From NCBI GenBank assembly GCA_020628375.1, contig JAHDFD010000009.1, positions 38,263 to 102,262 on the forward strand: a stretch of 64,000 bases of DNA. The letters run 5' to 3'. Shown in pieces: positions 44,933-54,488 of this stretch. The notes below the pieces were generated by a model, which had not been told where the DNA came from, searched no databases, and saw nothing but the letters and a program-made list of their open reading frames with translations. Each line of letters starts with the position of its first letter. Positions within the stretch are counted from its first letter, which is position 1. A program made the position numbers and the translations under genes. This DNA is from Chitinophagales bacterium (GTDB lineage: Bacteria; Bacteroidota; Bacteroidia; Chitinophagales; UBA2359).

Positions 44933-46960
44933 ATGAAAGTAGTTTATACAATTTTCGTGCTGCTAGTCTATTGCAGTACGGTACAGCCTTGTCAGGCACA
45001 ACATGGAGAGATCAGCGGTAAAATTACTGTCGAGCATTCCAATGAAGGGCTTCCCTTTGCCAATGTTTATATAGAAGTGAATGGTTTACCACGTGGCGCA
45101 CAGACCGACTTTGATGGGTTCTATAGTATTAAGCCGGTACCACCTGGAACATACGATCTAACCGTAGAATATATCGGGTATCAAAAACAGAGCATAACGG
45201 GTGTCGAAGTCCGTGCAGATGAAATTAGTTTTATAGACGTAAAACTGAAAGAAGATTCACAAATGTTGTATGAGGTCGAAATCGTAGAATATGCAGTGCC
45301 CTTGATACAAGAAAATAGTGGTAGTACCACTTATACATTTAATAGCCGATCGAGAGGTGGTGGTGGTCGTTCTTCGTCAGGTAATCGCAGAAATAAAACG
45401 CAGAAGGTTACTTCACAAAATATTGCGAACCTTCCAACTAGAAATGTGGGCTCAATAGCTTCTACAACTGCTGGTGTTCATCAAAATGATACAAATGCTG
45501 ACTTGAATATAAAAGGTTCAAGAGCCGAGCAAACAGTTTATTTTATCGATGGAATCAAGGTGCAATGTAACAGTAAAGTTATTACTGAACCAGAAAAGAA
45601 AAACAAAGAAAAGCTTCCTCAGGCTAAGCTGCACAGCTTGTTAACTGCAGGAGAAATCCACGATTTCAGTAAATGGGAAATGTGGGAAGATATAAGTGGT
45701 GATATTCTTAGTAAACATAAAAGAACATGGGAAATACAACCTGAACAACGATATGCTTTACAATTAATGAACGAACAAAAATTTCCTTTAGTTGATAGAA
45801 AGGTATTTCTGAAAAACAGGGATGGTAAGATATTATGGCAAGCAAGAACCGATAATCTTGGGAAAGCAGAATTATGGCTGAATTTATTTACCGAACAGAA
45901 TTACAATAATGAAAACCTACTCATAGAAGTACAAGGCAGAGAAACAGTAGAACAGCTTTTCGATCCTAAAACTTATAAAGAAGGAATAAACTATATCGTA
46001 CTCGAAGAAATATGCGAAACACCCAATAATATGGATGTAATGCTTGTAGTAGATGCAACTGGTTCTATGAGTGATGAAATTGAATATCTGAAGAGCGATT
46101 TTGTGAATGTAATGGATTATGTTACCGATCAATACGAACAACTCAATATCAATTGGGGAAGTGTTTTCTATCGTGCCTATGGTAATGACAGGATGATAGA
46201 ACCTACAGATTTTACAAATAACACCGCTGATGCGATTCAGACAATTAGAAATCAAAATGCCAGCAACGGAGGAGAAGAGGCTTTGGATGAAGCAATGTTA
46301 CAGGCAGTAAAAAATATGAGCTGGCGTGAAGATGCTGTTGCACGCATACTGTTCTTGATAGCCGATGAACCACCACCCTATACCAGTAATAGCAAATCGA
46401 AAATGAAAGAAATGCTCGATCTGGCAGCACAAAAAGGTATTCGGATCATTCCTTTGGCTTCGAGTGGCTTAGACAAGAGCTGCGAATATTTAATGCGCTC
46501 AATGGCATTGGCAACAAATGGAACTTATACATTCTTAACAGACGACAGCGGCATAGGCAATTCCCATATTAAACCAACAACCGATAAATACAAAGTAGAA
46601 GTACTGAACGATTTGCTGCTGAGACTATTTGAACAATATACCAATTCAACCAACTGTGAAGTAGCAACTGAAAATGCAAATTCTGACACATCTGCATCAA
46701 GTAATGAACATTCAATAGACTTACATAATGTAAAGTTATTTCCAAACCCGGCTATAGATATTATTACTGTTGAACTAGAAGAAAAAACCGACGAATTGTA
46801 TATCGCTGATATTAATGGAAAACTGCTATTGCGAAAGTCCAATATATCAAAGGGAGATCACAAAATCGATTTAAGTGCTTTTCCGGTTGGTTCATACATT
46901 CTGGTAACAGTGAAAAAAGGAAAGGCTTTATCCTCAAAGTTTATCGTTGTTGGAAAGTAG
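44933..46960 (+). CDS. CarboxypepD_reg / TonB-plug-like / VWA chimera with T9SS sorting domain
   Basis: A 675-residue secreted protein of unusual design. A signal peptide (about 1-23) is followed by a carboxypeptidase-regulatory-like beta-sandwich (about 27-107), then a Gly/Ser/Arg-rich linker (about 140-157), then a TonB-receptor plug-like stretch (about 158-210: TSQNIANLPTRNVGSIASTT, LNIKGSRAEQTVYFIDGIKV). Where the beta-barrel would follow there is instead a linker and a VWA domain (about 365-570; MIDAS Asp374, Thr376, Ser378 in DATGSMS), then a type A sorting domain (about 590-675). The barrel is absent, so transport is unlikely; protein-protein contact at the surface is inferred. Confidence 0.82.
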   Translation: MKVVYTIFVLLVYCSTVQPCQAQHGEISGKITVEHSNEGLPFANVYIEVNGLPRGAQTDFDGFYSIKPVPPGTYDLTVEYIGYQKQSITGVEVRADEISFIDVKLKEDSQMLYEVEIVEYAVPLIQENSGSTTYTFNSRSRGGGGRSSSGNRRNKTQKVTSQNIANLPTRNVGSIASTTAGVHQNDTNADLNIKGSRAEQTVYFIDGIKVQCNSKVITEPEKKNKEKLPQAKLHSLLTAGEIHDFSKWEMWEDISGDILSKHKRTWEIQPEQRYALQLMNEQKFPLVDRKVFLKNRDGKILWQARTDNLGKAELWLNLFTEQNYNNENLLIEVQGRETVEQLFDPKTYKEGINYIVLEEICETPNNMDVMLVVDATGSMSDEIEYLKSDFVNVMDYVTDQYEQLNINWGSVFYRAYGNDRMIEPTDFTNNTADAIQTIRNQNASNGGEEALDEAMLQAVKNMSWREDAVARILFLIADEPPPYTSNSKSKMKEMLDLAAQKGIRIIPLASSGLDKSCEYLMRSMALATNGTYTFLTDDSGIGNSHIKPTTDKYKVEVLNDLLLRLFEQYTNSTNCEVATENANSDTSASSNEHSIDLHNVKLFPNPAIDIITVELEEKTDELYIADINGKLLLRKSNISKGDHKIDLSAFPVGSYILVTVKKGKALSSKFIVVGK

Positions 46961-46998
46961 AACCAATAAGGTACTGTTTTCTTCCTCACTACTTTTTT

Positions 46999-47033
46999 AC
47001 CATTGAGCTATTAAGTTAGTTCAATGGTTTTTT
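46999..47033 (+). terminator. Rho-independent terminator
   Basis: Arms ACCATTGAGCTA and TAGTTCAATGGT (one mismatch) with a TTAAGT loop are followed by T6. It ends the chimera gene. Confidence 0.75.
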
Positions 47034-47137
47034 GTTGAACAACTTCATCGAATTATTGAAAATTAACAAAAGCAAACATCATTTCTGAATAAATTGACCG
47101 AAATTTGGGTATTCCCTAATATTTAATATCTAATATA

Positions 47138-48820
47138 GTGAGACAAATATTTACCTTTCTTTTAGTTTTTTGTTGTCTGACAGAACTACAAGCCGCCGAT
47201 AATTTTACCGAAGTTTACGAACTGTTTCAAGCTAAATGTGCTAGTTGCCACAGTGGCGACGCACCAGAAGCTAATTTAGATCTGAGCGGTTCTGAAAGTG
47301 AAGTGTATCAGGCATTGATGAATGCTGAAATTCAAAATAATGCAGCCAATGATGCCGGATATGCTATGGTAAAACCCGGTCATGTAAGAGAGAGCTTTCT
47401 TTTCAGAAAAATAAATAATGAGCTAGACCCGGAAGCAATGATTAGCAATGAAGAGGGAACGATCATGCCGGTTTATCAACCACCTTTAGAAAATTATGAA
47501 ATAGAATTGGTTCGCCAATGGATTGCAGCTGGTGCACACGAAACAGGAGAAACATTCAGCTACGATCTAATCAAGCAATATTATCAGGAAGGAGGAATCG
47601 CCAATATTGCTCCATTAGAAAAACCAGCTGAAGGTGAAGGTTTTCAGATTTATTTAGAACCGATCTTCTTAGAACCAGGTGGTGAAACAGAATTCTACAA
47701 TAAGATCAAATTAAATATTCCTGAAGATCAGGAAGTAATTGGTATGGAAGCCAATATAGATGACTTTTCTCATCACTTCATTCTATATAAATATGAGGAC
47801 AATTTCAATGCAGAGACAATACCACAGGGAAGAAGATATTTGTCATCAACATTATTTGAAAACTTAGGGATCGTATTCGACATTTTTACCAATGGTTTTC
47901 CGGTTGGAATATGGCAATATAATTTTAAGCATGAATTACCGAGAGGTACCGCTTACTTCTGGGATGAAGATGCAACTTTTGATTTGAATTATCATGTAAA
48001 AAACTATAGTCAGACACAAGTAATGGCAGCTCAGGTTTACCTGAATGTTTACACACAACCAAAAGGTGAGGCTGGTATAGAAATGTATGCAGGCTTAATT
48101 CCTTACGGAGAAAATAATCCTTTGAGTTTATCTATTCCGAATACTGGTGAAGATATTACTTACGAAATGGAAATGTACGGTGCTAACTCAACTGATACCG
48201 TTTACTTCTGGTTATTACAATCACATACCCATCAGTTAGGAGTGGATTTCGATATGTATTTACGTAATGAAGACGGTTCTTTAGGAGAACAAATTTATGA
48301 AGGTATGCGCGATCCGGAACATGAGGAATATATTGGTTATTACGATTATGCACATCCACCAGTGCTTACTTATGACGATGAATTACTGGCAGTTCCCTGG
48401 AATCAGGGCTTAACACATATTGCAACTTTTAACAACAGTGGCGATGCTCCGGTCAACTTTGGTTTTACAACCAACGATGAAATGTTTATTACCTATTATC
48501 ACTATACTCTTGAAAAGCTTCCTCCACAAGAAGAAGAACCAACGAATAATAATTTACTGGATAGTTCATTTGAATTCAATATAGCACCTAATCCATTTGT
48601 AGAAAGTACACAGTTAAGCTATACGCTTGAAACAGCAGCTAACGTAGAAATTAAGGTGTATGATGTAATGGGTAAATTGGTAAAGATCATAGACCAACAG
48701 CAACAAGCAAGTGGTGTTCATGCGTACCGTCTGGAAAGCGATTGGCAGGCTGGTGTTTACTTCGTTCAGCTTACTGTAGATGGTAAAAGTACTAGCAGAG
48801 AAATAATAAAACTGAAGTAA
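47138..48820 (+). CDS. Cytochrome c / copper monooxygenase-like secreted protein with T9SS domain
   Basis: A 560-residue exported protein from a GTG start (47138). A signal peptide (about 1-19) is followed by a small c-type haem domain (CASCH, Cys34-His38; MPxY and the RQWIAAGA end typical of planctomycete-type cytochromes), then a two-lobed beta-sandwich resembling copper type II ascorbate-dependent monooxygenases (DDFSHHFILYKYED near 208-221 for one copper site; LLQSHTHQLGVDF for the other), and a C-terminal sorting domain (about 480-560: FNIAPNPFVESTQLSYTL, GVYFVQLTVDGK). This suggests an extracellular redox enzyme; substrate unknown. His pairs at both candidate copper sites are present. 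Confidence 0.8.
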   Translation: MRQIFTFLLVFCCLTELQAADNFTEVYELFQAKCASCHSGDAPEANLDLSGSESEVYQALMNAEIQNNAANDAGYAMVKPGHVRESFLFRKINNELDPEAMISNEEGTIMPVYQPPLENYEIELVRQWIAAGAHETGETFSYDLIKQYYQEGGIANIAPLEKPAEGEGFQIYLEPIFLEPGGETEFYNKIKLNIPEDQEVIGMEANIDDFSHHFILYKYEDNFNAETIPQGRRYLSSTLFENLGIVFDIFTNGFPVGIWQYNFKHELPRGTAYFWDEDATFDLNYHVKNYSQTQVMAAQVYLNVYTQPKGEAGIEMYAGLIPYGENNPLSLSIPNTGEDITYEMEMYGANSTDTVYFWLLQSHTHQLGVDFDMYLRNEDGSLGEQIYEGMRDPEHEEYIGYYDYAHPPVLTYDDELLAVPWNQGLTHIATFNNSGDAPVNFGFTTNDEMFITYYHYTLEKLPPQEEEPTNNNLLDSSFEFNIAPNPFVESTQLSYTLETAANVEIKVYDVMGKLVKIIDQQQQASGVHAYRLESDWQAGVYFVQLTVDGKSTSREIIKLK

Positions 48821-48830
48821 AAAAAGAATA

Positions 48831-48868
48831 ACAACCTTCAAGGTCTTAAGACAGACCTTGAAGGTTGT
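48831..48868. terminator. Bidirectional terminator hairpin
   Basis: Arms ACAACCTTCAAGGTCT and AGACCTTGAAGGTTGT around TAAGAC, between convergent genes ending at 48820 and 48894. It shares the GACCTT(C/G)A core with the hairpin at 36275-36327. Confidence 0.75.
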
Positions 48869-48893
48869 TTTCACCCCTAAAATTAGTTGAATT

Positions 48894-49946
48894 TTATTCA
48901 AGATTAAGCTCCGTAATCCTCACACATTTTTCCGTTACGAAAGTATCAGCAAAATCAATATTTATAATATTCGGAATTTTTCCTTTCTGAATAATTCCAG
49001 AGTTGATAAACTCATCTATTGAAGCACTGAAATTAGCATTTGCAGTCGCAGCCAGATTTTCAATAGAATTGATCGTATCTCCAATCGCACAATTAATCGC
49101 CATATCTGTATTTTGTGTAAGCGTCCATGAAATTTCAAACAAACTGTTTCCGGCTTCTGTAAAATTTTCAAACTTTGCAAGCTGATCTGCCCTCATTTCT
49201 TCAAAAATAAACTTATTGGCATAAGAACCCGCAGTGCTGAAGCTCCCCGACTCTGCAAATCTTCCCAAAGCTCTGCTTTCTGCATCTTCGCTTAATCCTT
49301 CGTAAGTAACGATTGCTTTTCCTTTTCCAGATTCTATATCAACAATACTTAAAAGTGGTTGCTGTAATAACGGAATTGTATCATCAGCATTTTGGGTATG
49401 TAAACGTTCTCCCAAACTGCTTTCTATAAGGTTTAGCAGGTTTTCATCTTCTAAATTAGTCTCACAAAAATGATTAATATCTACTATAACGATTTCAGGA
49501 TAAGATTCCAGAAAATCGTGAATTTGATTTAACATATTTTCAAACGAATCACCATTACAACCCAAGCCACCACAACCAGTATAATGATGACCGTAATAAT
49601 TATTATCTTCAGCATATAAATGAGGGCGCATATCGAATTCACGTACACCTGCCATCAACATTTCAGCAATCGATAATTGTTGCGTTCGCGTATTGCAAGG
49701 ATTACCTCCTACGGTACAACTCGTTTCTGTAAAATTGGCTGCATCGTGCGCTCTTGGATAACAGATTTGCGTAAGTTTTACTTCTGCTTCCCGATAAAAA
49801 GTGGCGATATCGCTCATCCAGCTTTCAGGGCTGGTAGTTAGTACTTCTGGTTCAATTTCATTATTCTCATCAATGCTATGATCGTCTTGATCGCAGGCAA
49901 AGAACAATATAATTAGTGGAAATATGAGATGTTTCAATTTTTGCAT
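48894..49946 (-). CDS. PI-PLC X-domain-like lipoprotein
   Basis: A 350-residue lipoprotein (lipobox FAC, Cys18) with a phosphatidylinositol-specific phospholipase C X-like domain. Candidate general acid/base residues are His67 (LTQICYPRAHDAANF) and His120/121 (YYGHHYTG), in the expected order, along with REFDMRP (102-108). The family cleaves phosphodiesters of inositol lipids or related molecules. Whether the bacterial lipoprotein is an active phospholipase is untested. It probably sits in the outer membrane. Monocistronic. Confidence 0.82.
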   Translation of the reverse strand: MQKLKHLIFPLIILFFACDQDDHSIDENNEIEPEVLTTSPESWMSDIATFYREAEVKLTQICYPRAHDAANFTETSCTVGGNPCNTRTQQLSIAEMLMAGVREFDMRPHLYAEDNNYYGHHYTGCGGLGCNGDSFENMLNQIHDFLESYPEIVIVDINHFCETNLEDENLLNLIESSLGERLHTQNADDTIPLLQQPLLSIVDIESGKGKAIVTYEGLSEDAESRALGRFAESGSFSTAGSYANKFIFEEMRADQLAKFENFTEAGNSLFEISWTLTQNTDMAINCAIGDTINSIENLAATANANFSASIDEFINSGIIQKGKIPNIINIDFADTFVTEKCVRITELNLE

Positions 49947-49998
49947 AGTAGGTAAAAGTAATGTTTTTCTACTTTAAATTTGTATAAAATCTTATGAT

Positions 49999-50586
49999 AT
50001 GGACACCACAGTTTTAAATGATAAACATTATACAATTGAAGAATATTATGCAATAGAAGCGCAAGCACATGATATGCGTGTTGAGTATTTGAATGGAACA
50101 CTTCGTTCTATGGCACGTGGCACAATTGAACATGCCATTATCAGCAGGAATATTTTGGTTAGCTTAGTGAACCTGTTGAAAGGTTCTGAGTGTAATGCTT
50201 TTAATAGCGATACTCATTTAGCTATTGATGAACTACAAACGGTTTTACATCCTGATACCTTTATCGTATGCGGATCAATTGAAAAAAGCAAATTTGACCT
50301 TCATGGAATTGCCAATGCTTCTGTTATTATTGAAGTTCTTTCTAATTCTACTCAAAATTATGATAGAGGCGATAAATTCAGAATGTATCGGCAATTAGCT
50401 TCTTTTAAAGAATATATACTGATCGATCAAACGAAAGTCAGTATCGAAACTTATTTACATCATGAAGGAAATTTATGGGAAATAAATAGCTATAGAGGTT
50501 TGGAAAATAATTTACAGATTAAGACACTTAACATAGAAATTCCTATTTCAGAAATTTATGAAGATATTACCTTCAATACAATGTAA
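49999..50586 (+). CDS. Uma2-family (DUF820) restriction-endonuclease-fold protein
   Basis: A 195-residue cytoplasmic protein of the Uma2 family, with a PD-(D/E)xK-like nuclease core: Asp86 in VLHPDTFIV, Glu112 in IEVLSNST, and YDRGDKFRMYRQLA following. The motifs VEYLNGTLRSMA and KEYILIDQ complete the family pattern. Uma2 genes are often mobile and multiplied in Bacteroidota and Cyanobacteria; biological target unknown. It is intact and monocistronic. Confidence 0.88.
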   Translation: MDTTVLNDKHYTIEEYYAIEAQAHDMRVEYLNGTLRSMARGTIEHAIISRNILVSLVNLLKGSECNAFNSDTHLAIDELQTVLHPDTFIVCGSIEKSKFDLHGIANASVIIEVLSNSTQNYDRGDKFRMYRQLASFKEYILIDQTKVSIETYLHHEGNLWEINSYRGLENNLQIKTLNIEIPISEIYEDITFNTM

Positions 50587-50801
50587 GTTGGTGGTGTTTC
50601 ATATTGAGTTTTTCAAACTATTTTTCATGAAAAATATTAGACGATATACATTAGACCATCTAAATTTTTAATAAGTCCTTGAAATATTCTAACATCTATT
50701 GTCTAATTTCTTATGTCCTTATATTTTTTTAAAATCATTTGTAAAGATCTAATAACATCTCAACGAATAAGCCACTATATCCTAAAAGAAAATAGAACCT
50801 A

Positions 50802-52706
50802 TCACTCTTTCAACCTCCCCTCAATAACAGATTCAACAATATCTGGATTCAATAAAGTAGAAACATCACCTAAATTCTCTGTATCATTCGCTGCGATCTT
50901 TCTTAGAATTCTACGCATTATTTTCCCTGAACGTGTTTTAGGTAAACCGCTCACCAACTGAATTTTATCTGGTTTGGCAATGGCGCCTATTTCTCTGCGA
51001 ACAACCTCACAGACTTCTGTTCTGAAAACTGTTTCATCGCTTACCGTTTCATTTACGATCACATACGCATAAATACCTTGTCCTTTTATGGCATGAGGAT
51101 AACCAACCACTGCCGATTCTACCACATTGGAATGTTCATTAATCGCATTCTCAACTTCTGCTGTTCCCATTCTGTGTCCCGAAACATTAATTACATCATC
51201 TACTCGTCCTATAATACGATAACGCCCGTCGGCATCTCTGCGCGCTCCGTCACCGGTAAAATAGTGGTTTTCAAAGGCCGCGAAATAAGTATTTTTACAA
51301 CGTTCATGATCGCCGTAAGTAGTTCTCAGCATCGACGGCCAGGGAAAACGTACACACAATAGTCCCTCAGCTTCGTTTTCGGTAATTTCATTGCCATCGC
51401 TATCGAGTAAAACCGGTTGAATGCCCGGCATAGGATAAGCTGCATAACAAGGTTTTGTATCAGTGATATTCGGTAAAGGTGTTATCATTATTCCACCCGT
51501 TTCTGTTTGCCACCAGGTATCAACAATTGGACAGCGTTTTTTACCTACTTTTTCATTATACCAATGCCATGCCTCCTCATTAATAGGCTCGCCTACCGAA
51601 CCAATGACTTTGAGGCTGCTGAGGTCATAGGCATCTACAAATTCATCACCTTTTGCCATTAAGGCACGTATGGCCGTTGGAGCCGTATAAAACTGATTTA
51701 CTTTATGTTTATCACAAATCTGCCAGAACCTTCCTGCATCTGGAAAAGTGGGCACTCCTTCAAACATAATCGTTGTCGCACCCGCCGATAATGGTCCATA
51801 AACAATATAAGAATGCCCGGTAATCCAACCAATATCAGCAGTACACCAATACACGTCTCCTTCTTTATACTGAAATACATTTTTAAATGAAAAAGTAGTG
51901 TAAACCATATAACCTCCACAAGTATGCACTACTCCTTTCGGTTTTCCTGTCGAACCCGATGTATAAAGAATGAACAACATATCTTCGGCATCCATAGGCT
52001 CTGCGGGGCATTGTGGCGTTTGTATATCAACTATATTATGCCACCATTGGTCGATCTTTTCATCCCAAACTATATCACCACCAGTATTTTTATGTACCAA
52101 AACTGTTTCAACACTTGAGCAACCTAAAGCAATAGCTTCATCAACTACGCTTTTAACAGGAATGACTTTTTGTCCTCGCTTATTAAAGTCAGAACAAATG
52201 ACCATTTTACAAGTAGCATCTTTTATTCTATCGGCGAGTGCATTAGCTGAAAAACCAGCAAAGACTACCGAATGAACAGCACCAATTCTTGCGCAAGCTA
52301 AAACGCCAATAGCCAATTCAGGCACCATAGGCATATAAAAACAAACCCGATCCCCTTTTTCAATACCCAAAACCTTTAAGGCGTTAGCAGCTTTACATAC
52401 CGCAGCATGTAACTCTCTGAATGTGTATTTCTTAACCGTTTCATTAGGATCGTTCGGTTCCCATATAATAGCAGTTTGGTCTCCTTTACTTTCTAAATGC
52501 CTGTCGAGACAATTTTCTGTAATATTCAGTTTTCCTCCGGAGAACCACTTAACATCAGGCTTTTTAAAATCCCACTCCAACACTTTATCCCATTTTTTCT
52601 GCCAATAAAATGTTTCTGCTTGTGCCGCCCAAAATGCCTCTGGTTCACGAATGCTTTGTTGGTAAACAGATTGGTATTCTTCTAAACTCGAAATTTGTAA
52701 AGGCAT
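50802..52706 (-). CDS. acs: Acetyl-CoA synthetase (AMP-forming)
   Basis: This enzyme activates acetate with ATP and CoA in the cytoplasm. The 634 residues carry the AMP-binding loop YTSGSTGKPKGVVHT, the DTWWQTETGG A5 motif, and the conserved C-terminal Lys595 in SGKIMRRIL, the site regulated by acetylation in other bacteria. Length is normal for Acs. The start MPLQISSLEEY (52706) is preceded by an A/T-rich leader. It reads divergently from the AI-2E gene. Confidence 0.96.
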   Translation of the reverse strand: MPLQISSLEEYQSVYQQSIREPEAFWAAQAETFYWQKKWDKVLEWDFKKPDVKWFSGGKLNITENCLDRHLESKGDQTAIIWEPNDPNETVKKYTFRELHAAVCKAANALKVLGIEKGDRVCFYMPMVPELAIGVLACARIGAVHSVVFAGFSANALADRIKDATCKMVICSDFNKRGQKVIPVKSVVDEAIALGCSSVETVLVHKNTGGDIVWDEKIDQWWHNIVDIQTPQCPAEPMDAEDMLFILYTSGSTGKPKGVVHTCGGYMVYTTFSFKNVFQYKEGDVYWCTADIGWITGHSYIVYGPLSAGATTIMFEGVPTFPDAGRFWQICDKHKVNQFYTAPTAIRALMAKGDEFVDAYDLSSLKVIGSVGEPINEEAWHWYNEKVGKKRCPIVDTWWQTETGGIMITPLPNITDTKPCYAAYPMPGIQPVLLDSDGNEITENEAEGLLCVRFPWPSMLRTTYGDHERCKNTYFAAFENHYFTGDGARRDADGRYRIIGRVDDVINVSGHRMGTAEVENAINEHSNVVESAVVGYPHAIKGQGIYAYVIVNETVSDETVFRTEVCEVVRREIGAIAKPDKIQLVSGLPKTRSGKIMRRILRKIAANDTENLGDVSTLLNPDIVESVIEGRLKE

Positions 52707-52779
52707 AGTTATATGTTTAAGGAAATCAATTTACTAAAAAATAGGAATTTTATTATTATTTTGTTCTAACTTTCGATTC

Positions 52780-53823
52780 ATGGACATGAAAAACTTAGCC
52801 TACTTATCGGTAATTATAATTACAGTAATTATTGCTTTGATATATGGTCAGAGTTTACTCGTTCCTTTTATTTTAGGCTTATTGCTTTGGTTTATCATAC
52901 ATGAATTCAAGGCATTTCTGAATAAAATTCCTTTTATAGGAAAGTATTTTCCATCTTGGGTAACTACGCTTTTTTCATCGCTTTTTCTTATTGGCTTATT
53001 GGCTTTGATCGTTGAAATATTGATCATCAATATTAATAATCTATCACAATCTTATGAAAGCTACGAAATGAATATTACCTATATTCTGGCAGATATTAAC
53101 CAACATTATAACCTGAATATAATTGATAGTGTTAACGAATATATTCGGGAAATAAATGTAAGTAATATGCTTACTATACTGATTGGATCTTTAAGTAACC
53201 TGATGAGTAATGTATTTATCATTCTTCTTTATGCAGTTTTTGTATTACTAGAAGAAACCTATTTTGCTGATAAAATGAAGCAAATGTTCGTGGGAGAGCA
53301 ACATTACGAACGCTTTAATGCCATTACTTCTAAGATCGAAGATTCGATTGCGAATTATTTGAAACTGAAAACCTTCGTAAGTCTGTTAACAGGTGTATTA
53401 AGCTACCTTGCCTTGTTATTCATTGGTGTTGATGCTCCGGGCTTCTGGGCTTTTCTTATTTTTATATTGAATTTTATTCCAACAATTGGTTCATTGGTTG
53501 CCACATTATTCCCTGCTGTTTTCTGTATATTACAGTTCGGAGAATTTTCTCATGGCTTACTTGTTTTTGCTATTGTTGGCTCTGTACAATTAGTAGTCGG
53601 AAATTTTGTTGAACCAAGAGTAATGGGTAGTTCAATGAATATTAGTCCATTGGTTACTATTGCGGCTCTTTCTTTCTGGGGCTTGATCTGGGGAATTACC
53701 GGAATGATCTTAAGTGTACCAATTACAGTGGTCATGATTATTATTATGAGTCAATTCGAGAAAACCCGCAATATTGCTGTACTACTTTCTGAAAAAGGAG
53801 AAATAGATAGTAAGGTGGTATAA
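52780..53823 (+). CDS. AI-2E family transporter
   Basis: A 347-residue inner-membrane protein with about eight hydrophobic segments, including a central soluble loop (about 85-140). The late conserved block FILNFIPTIGSLVATLFPA (about 228-246), GNFVEPRVMG and LSFWGLIWGITGMILSVPI are hallmarks of the AI-2 exporter/PerM superfamily. Substrate is unknown; members export autoinducer-2 or function in Na+/H+ antiport. Divergent from acs. Confidence 0.88.
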   Translation: MDMKNLAYLSVIIITVIIALIYGQSLLVPFILGLLLWFIIHEFKAFLNKIPFIGKYFPSWVTTLFSSLFLIGLLALIVEILIININNLSQSYESYEMNITYILADINQHYNLNIIDSVNEYIREINVSNMLTILIGSLSNLMSNVFIILLYAVFVLLEETYFADKMKQMFVGEQHYERFNAITSKIEDSIANYLKLKTFVSLLTGVLSYLALLFIGVDAPGFWAFLIFILNFIPTIGSLVATLFPAVFCILQFGEFSHGLLVFAIVGSVQLVVGNFVEPRVMGSSMNISPLVTIAALSFWGLIWGITGMILSVPITVVMIIIMSQFEKTRNIAVLLSEKGEIDSKVV

Positions 53824-53829
53824 GTTGAG

Positions 53830-53920
53830 AAATAGTCGACAGTCAACAGACCATAGACTACAAATTGACACTTTTAAATTAGTCTCTGGTCAACAAACCA
53901 ATTACGCGCAACTTGGATTA
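53830..53920 (+). repeat. GTCGACAGTCAACAGACCA repeat copy
   Basis: The 26-bp block starting AAATAGTCGACAGTCAAC (53830-53855) matches the inverted copy at 43562-43587 at 24 of 26 positions; CGCAACTTGG follows near 53911-53920, as in the copies at 40838 and 43502. Confidence 0.6.
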
Positions 53921-53943
53921 TCTAACAAATAAATACACTCAAA

Positions 53944-54426
53944 ATGACATATAGAAACAATGGAGCCATAGGCGCAATTCTCGATGAATATGAAAAATCA
54001 TTGAATGAACTTATTGCTGTGATCGGCAATGTTTCAAATGAAGATTTAGTTCAAATTTTAGATCCTAAAACTCAGGATGAAGACTGCAGATCGATACAAA
54101 CAATTTTAACCCATATCGTTCAAAGTGGCTATACCTATGTTATCGAAATCAGAAAATGGAAGGGTGAAGAAATTCAATATAAAGAAAAAGTTTTCCTGAA
54201 GAATATCGATGAATACAATGAAGCTTTAAGAACGATGTTTAAGTTCAATGAACAACTGTTTATAGATTATCCCGACATAAAGCTTTTAGATTATGATCCT
54301 AAATTGAAAATAACCGTTCGTTGGGGGCAATTATATGATGTAGAACAAATATTTGAACATGCGATCGTTCACATCCTTAGGCACAGAAGACAAATTGAAA
54401 GGTTTAAAGCTAAGTTGAATTCTTGA
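53944..54426 (+). CDS. DinB-family protein
   Basis: A 160-residue cytoplasmic four-helix-bundle protein of the DinB/YfiT superfamily. Probable metal-binding histidines are His57 (ILTHIVQ), His139 and His143 (FEHAIVHILRHRRQ). Members are metal-dependent, often thiol-linked S-transferases or damage-inducible proteins; the specific role is unknown. Followed by the DUF4349 gene after 62 bp. Confidence 0.82.
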   Translation: MTYRNNGAIGAILDEYEKSLNELIAVIGNVSNEDLVQILDPKTQDEDCRSIQTILTHIVQSGYTYVIEIRKWKGEEIQYKEKVFLKNIDEYNEALRTMFKFNEQLFIDYPDIKLLDYDPKLKITVRWGQLYDVEQIFEHAIVHILRHRRQIERFKAKLNS

Positions 54427-54488
54427 AAAAGTATTCTATCTTTAAAGATGCTAAACACTCCTTTCAAGGCTACTAAATCTCCTGTATC

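Noticed and set aside
49999..50586. Uma2 gene as part of a defence island
   Set aside because: It is a lone Uma2 gene flanked by housekeeping genes with no other defence functions.
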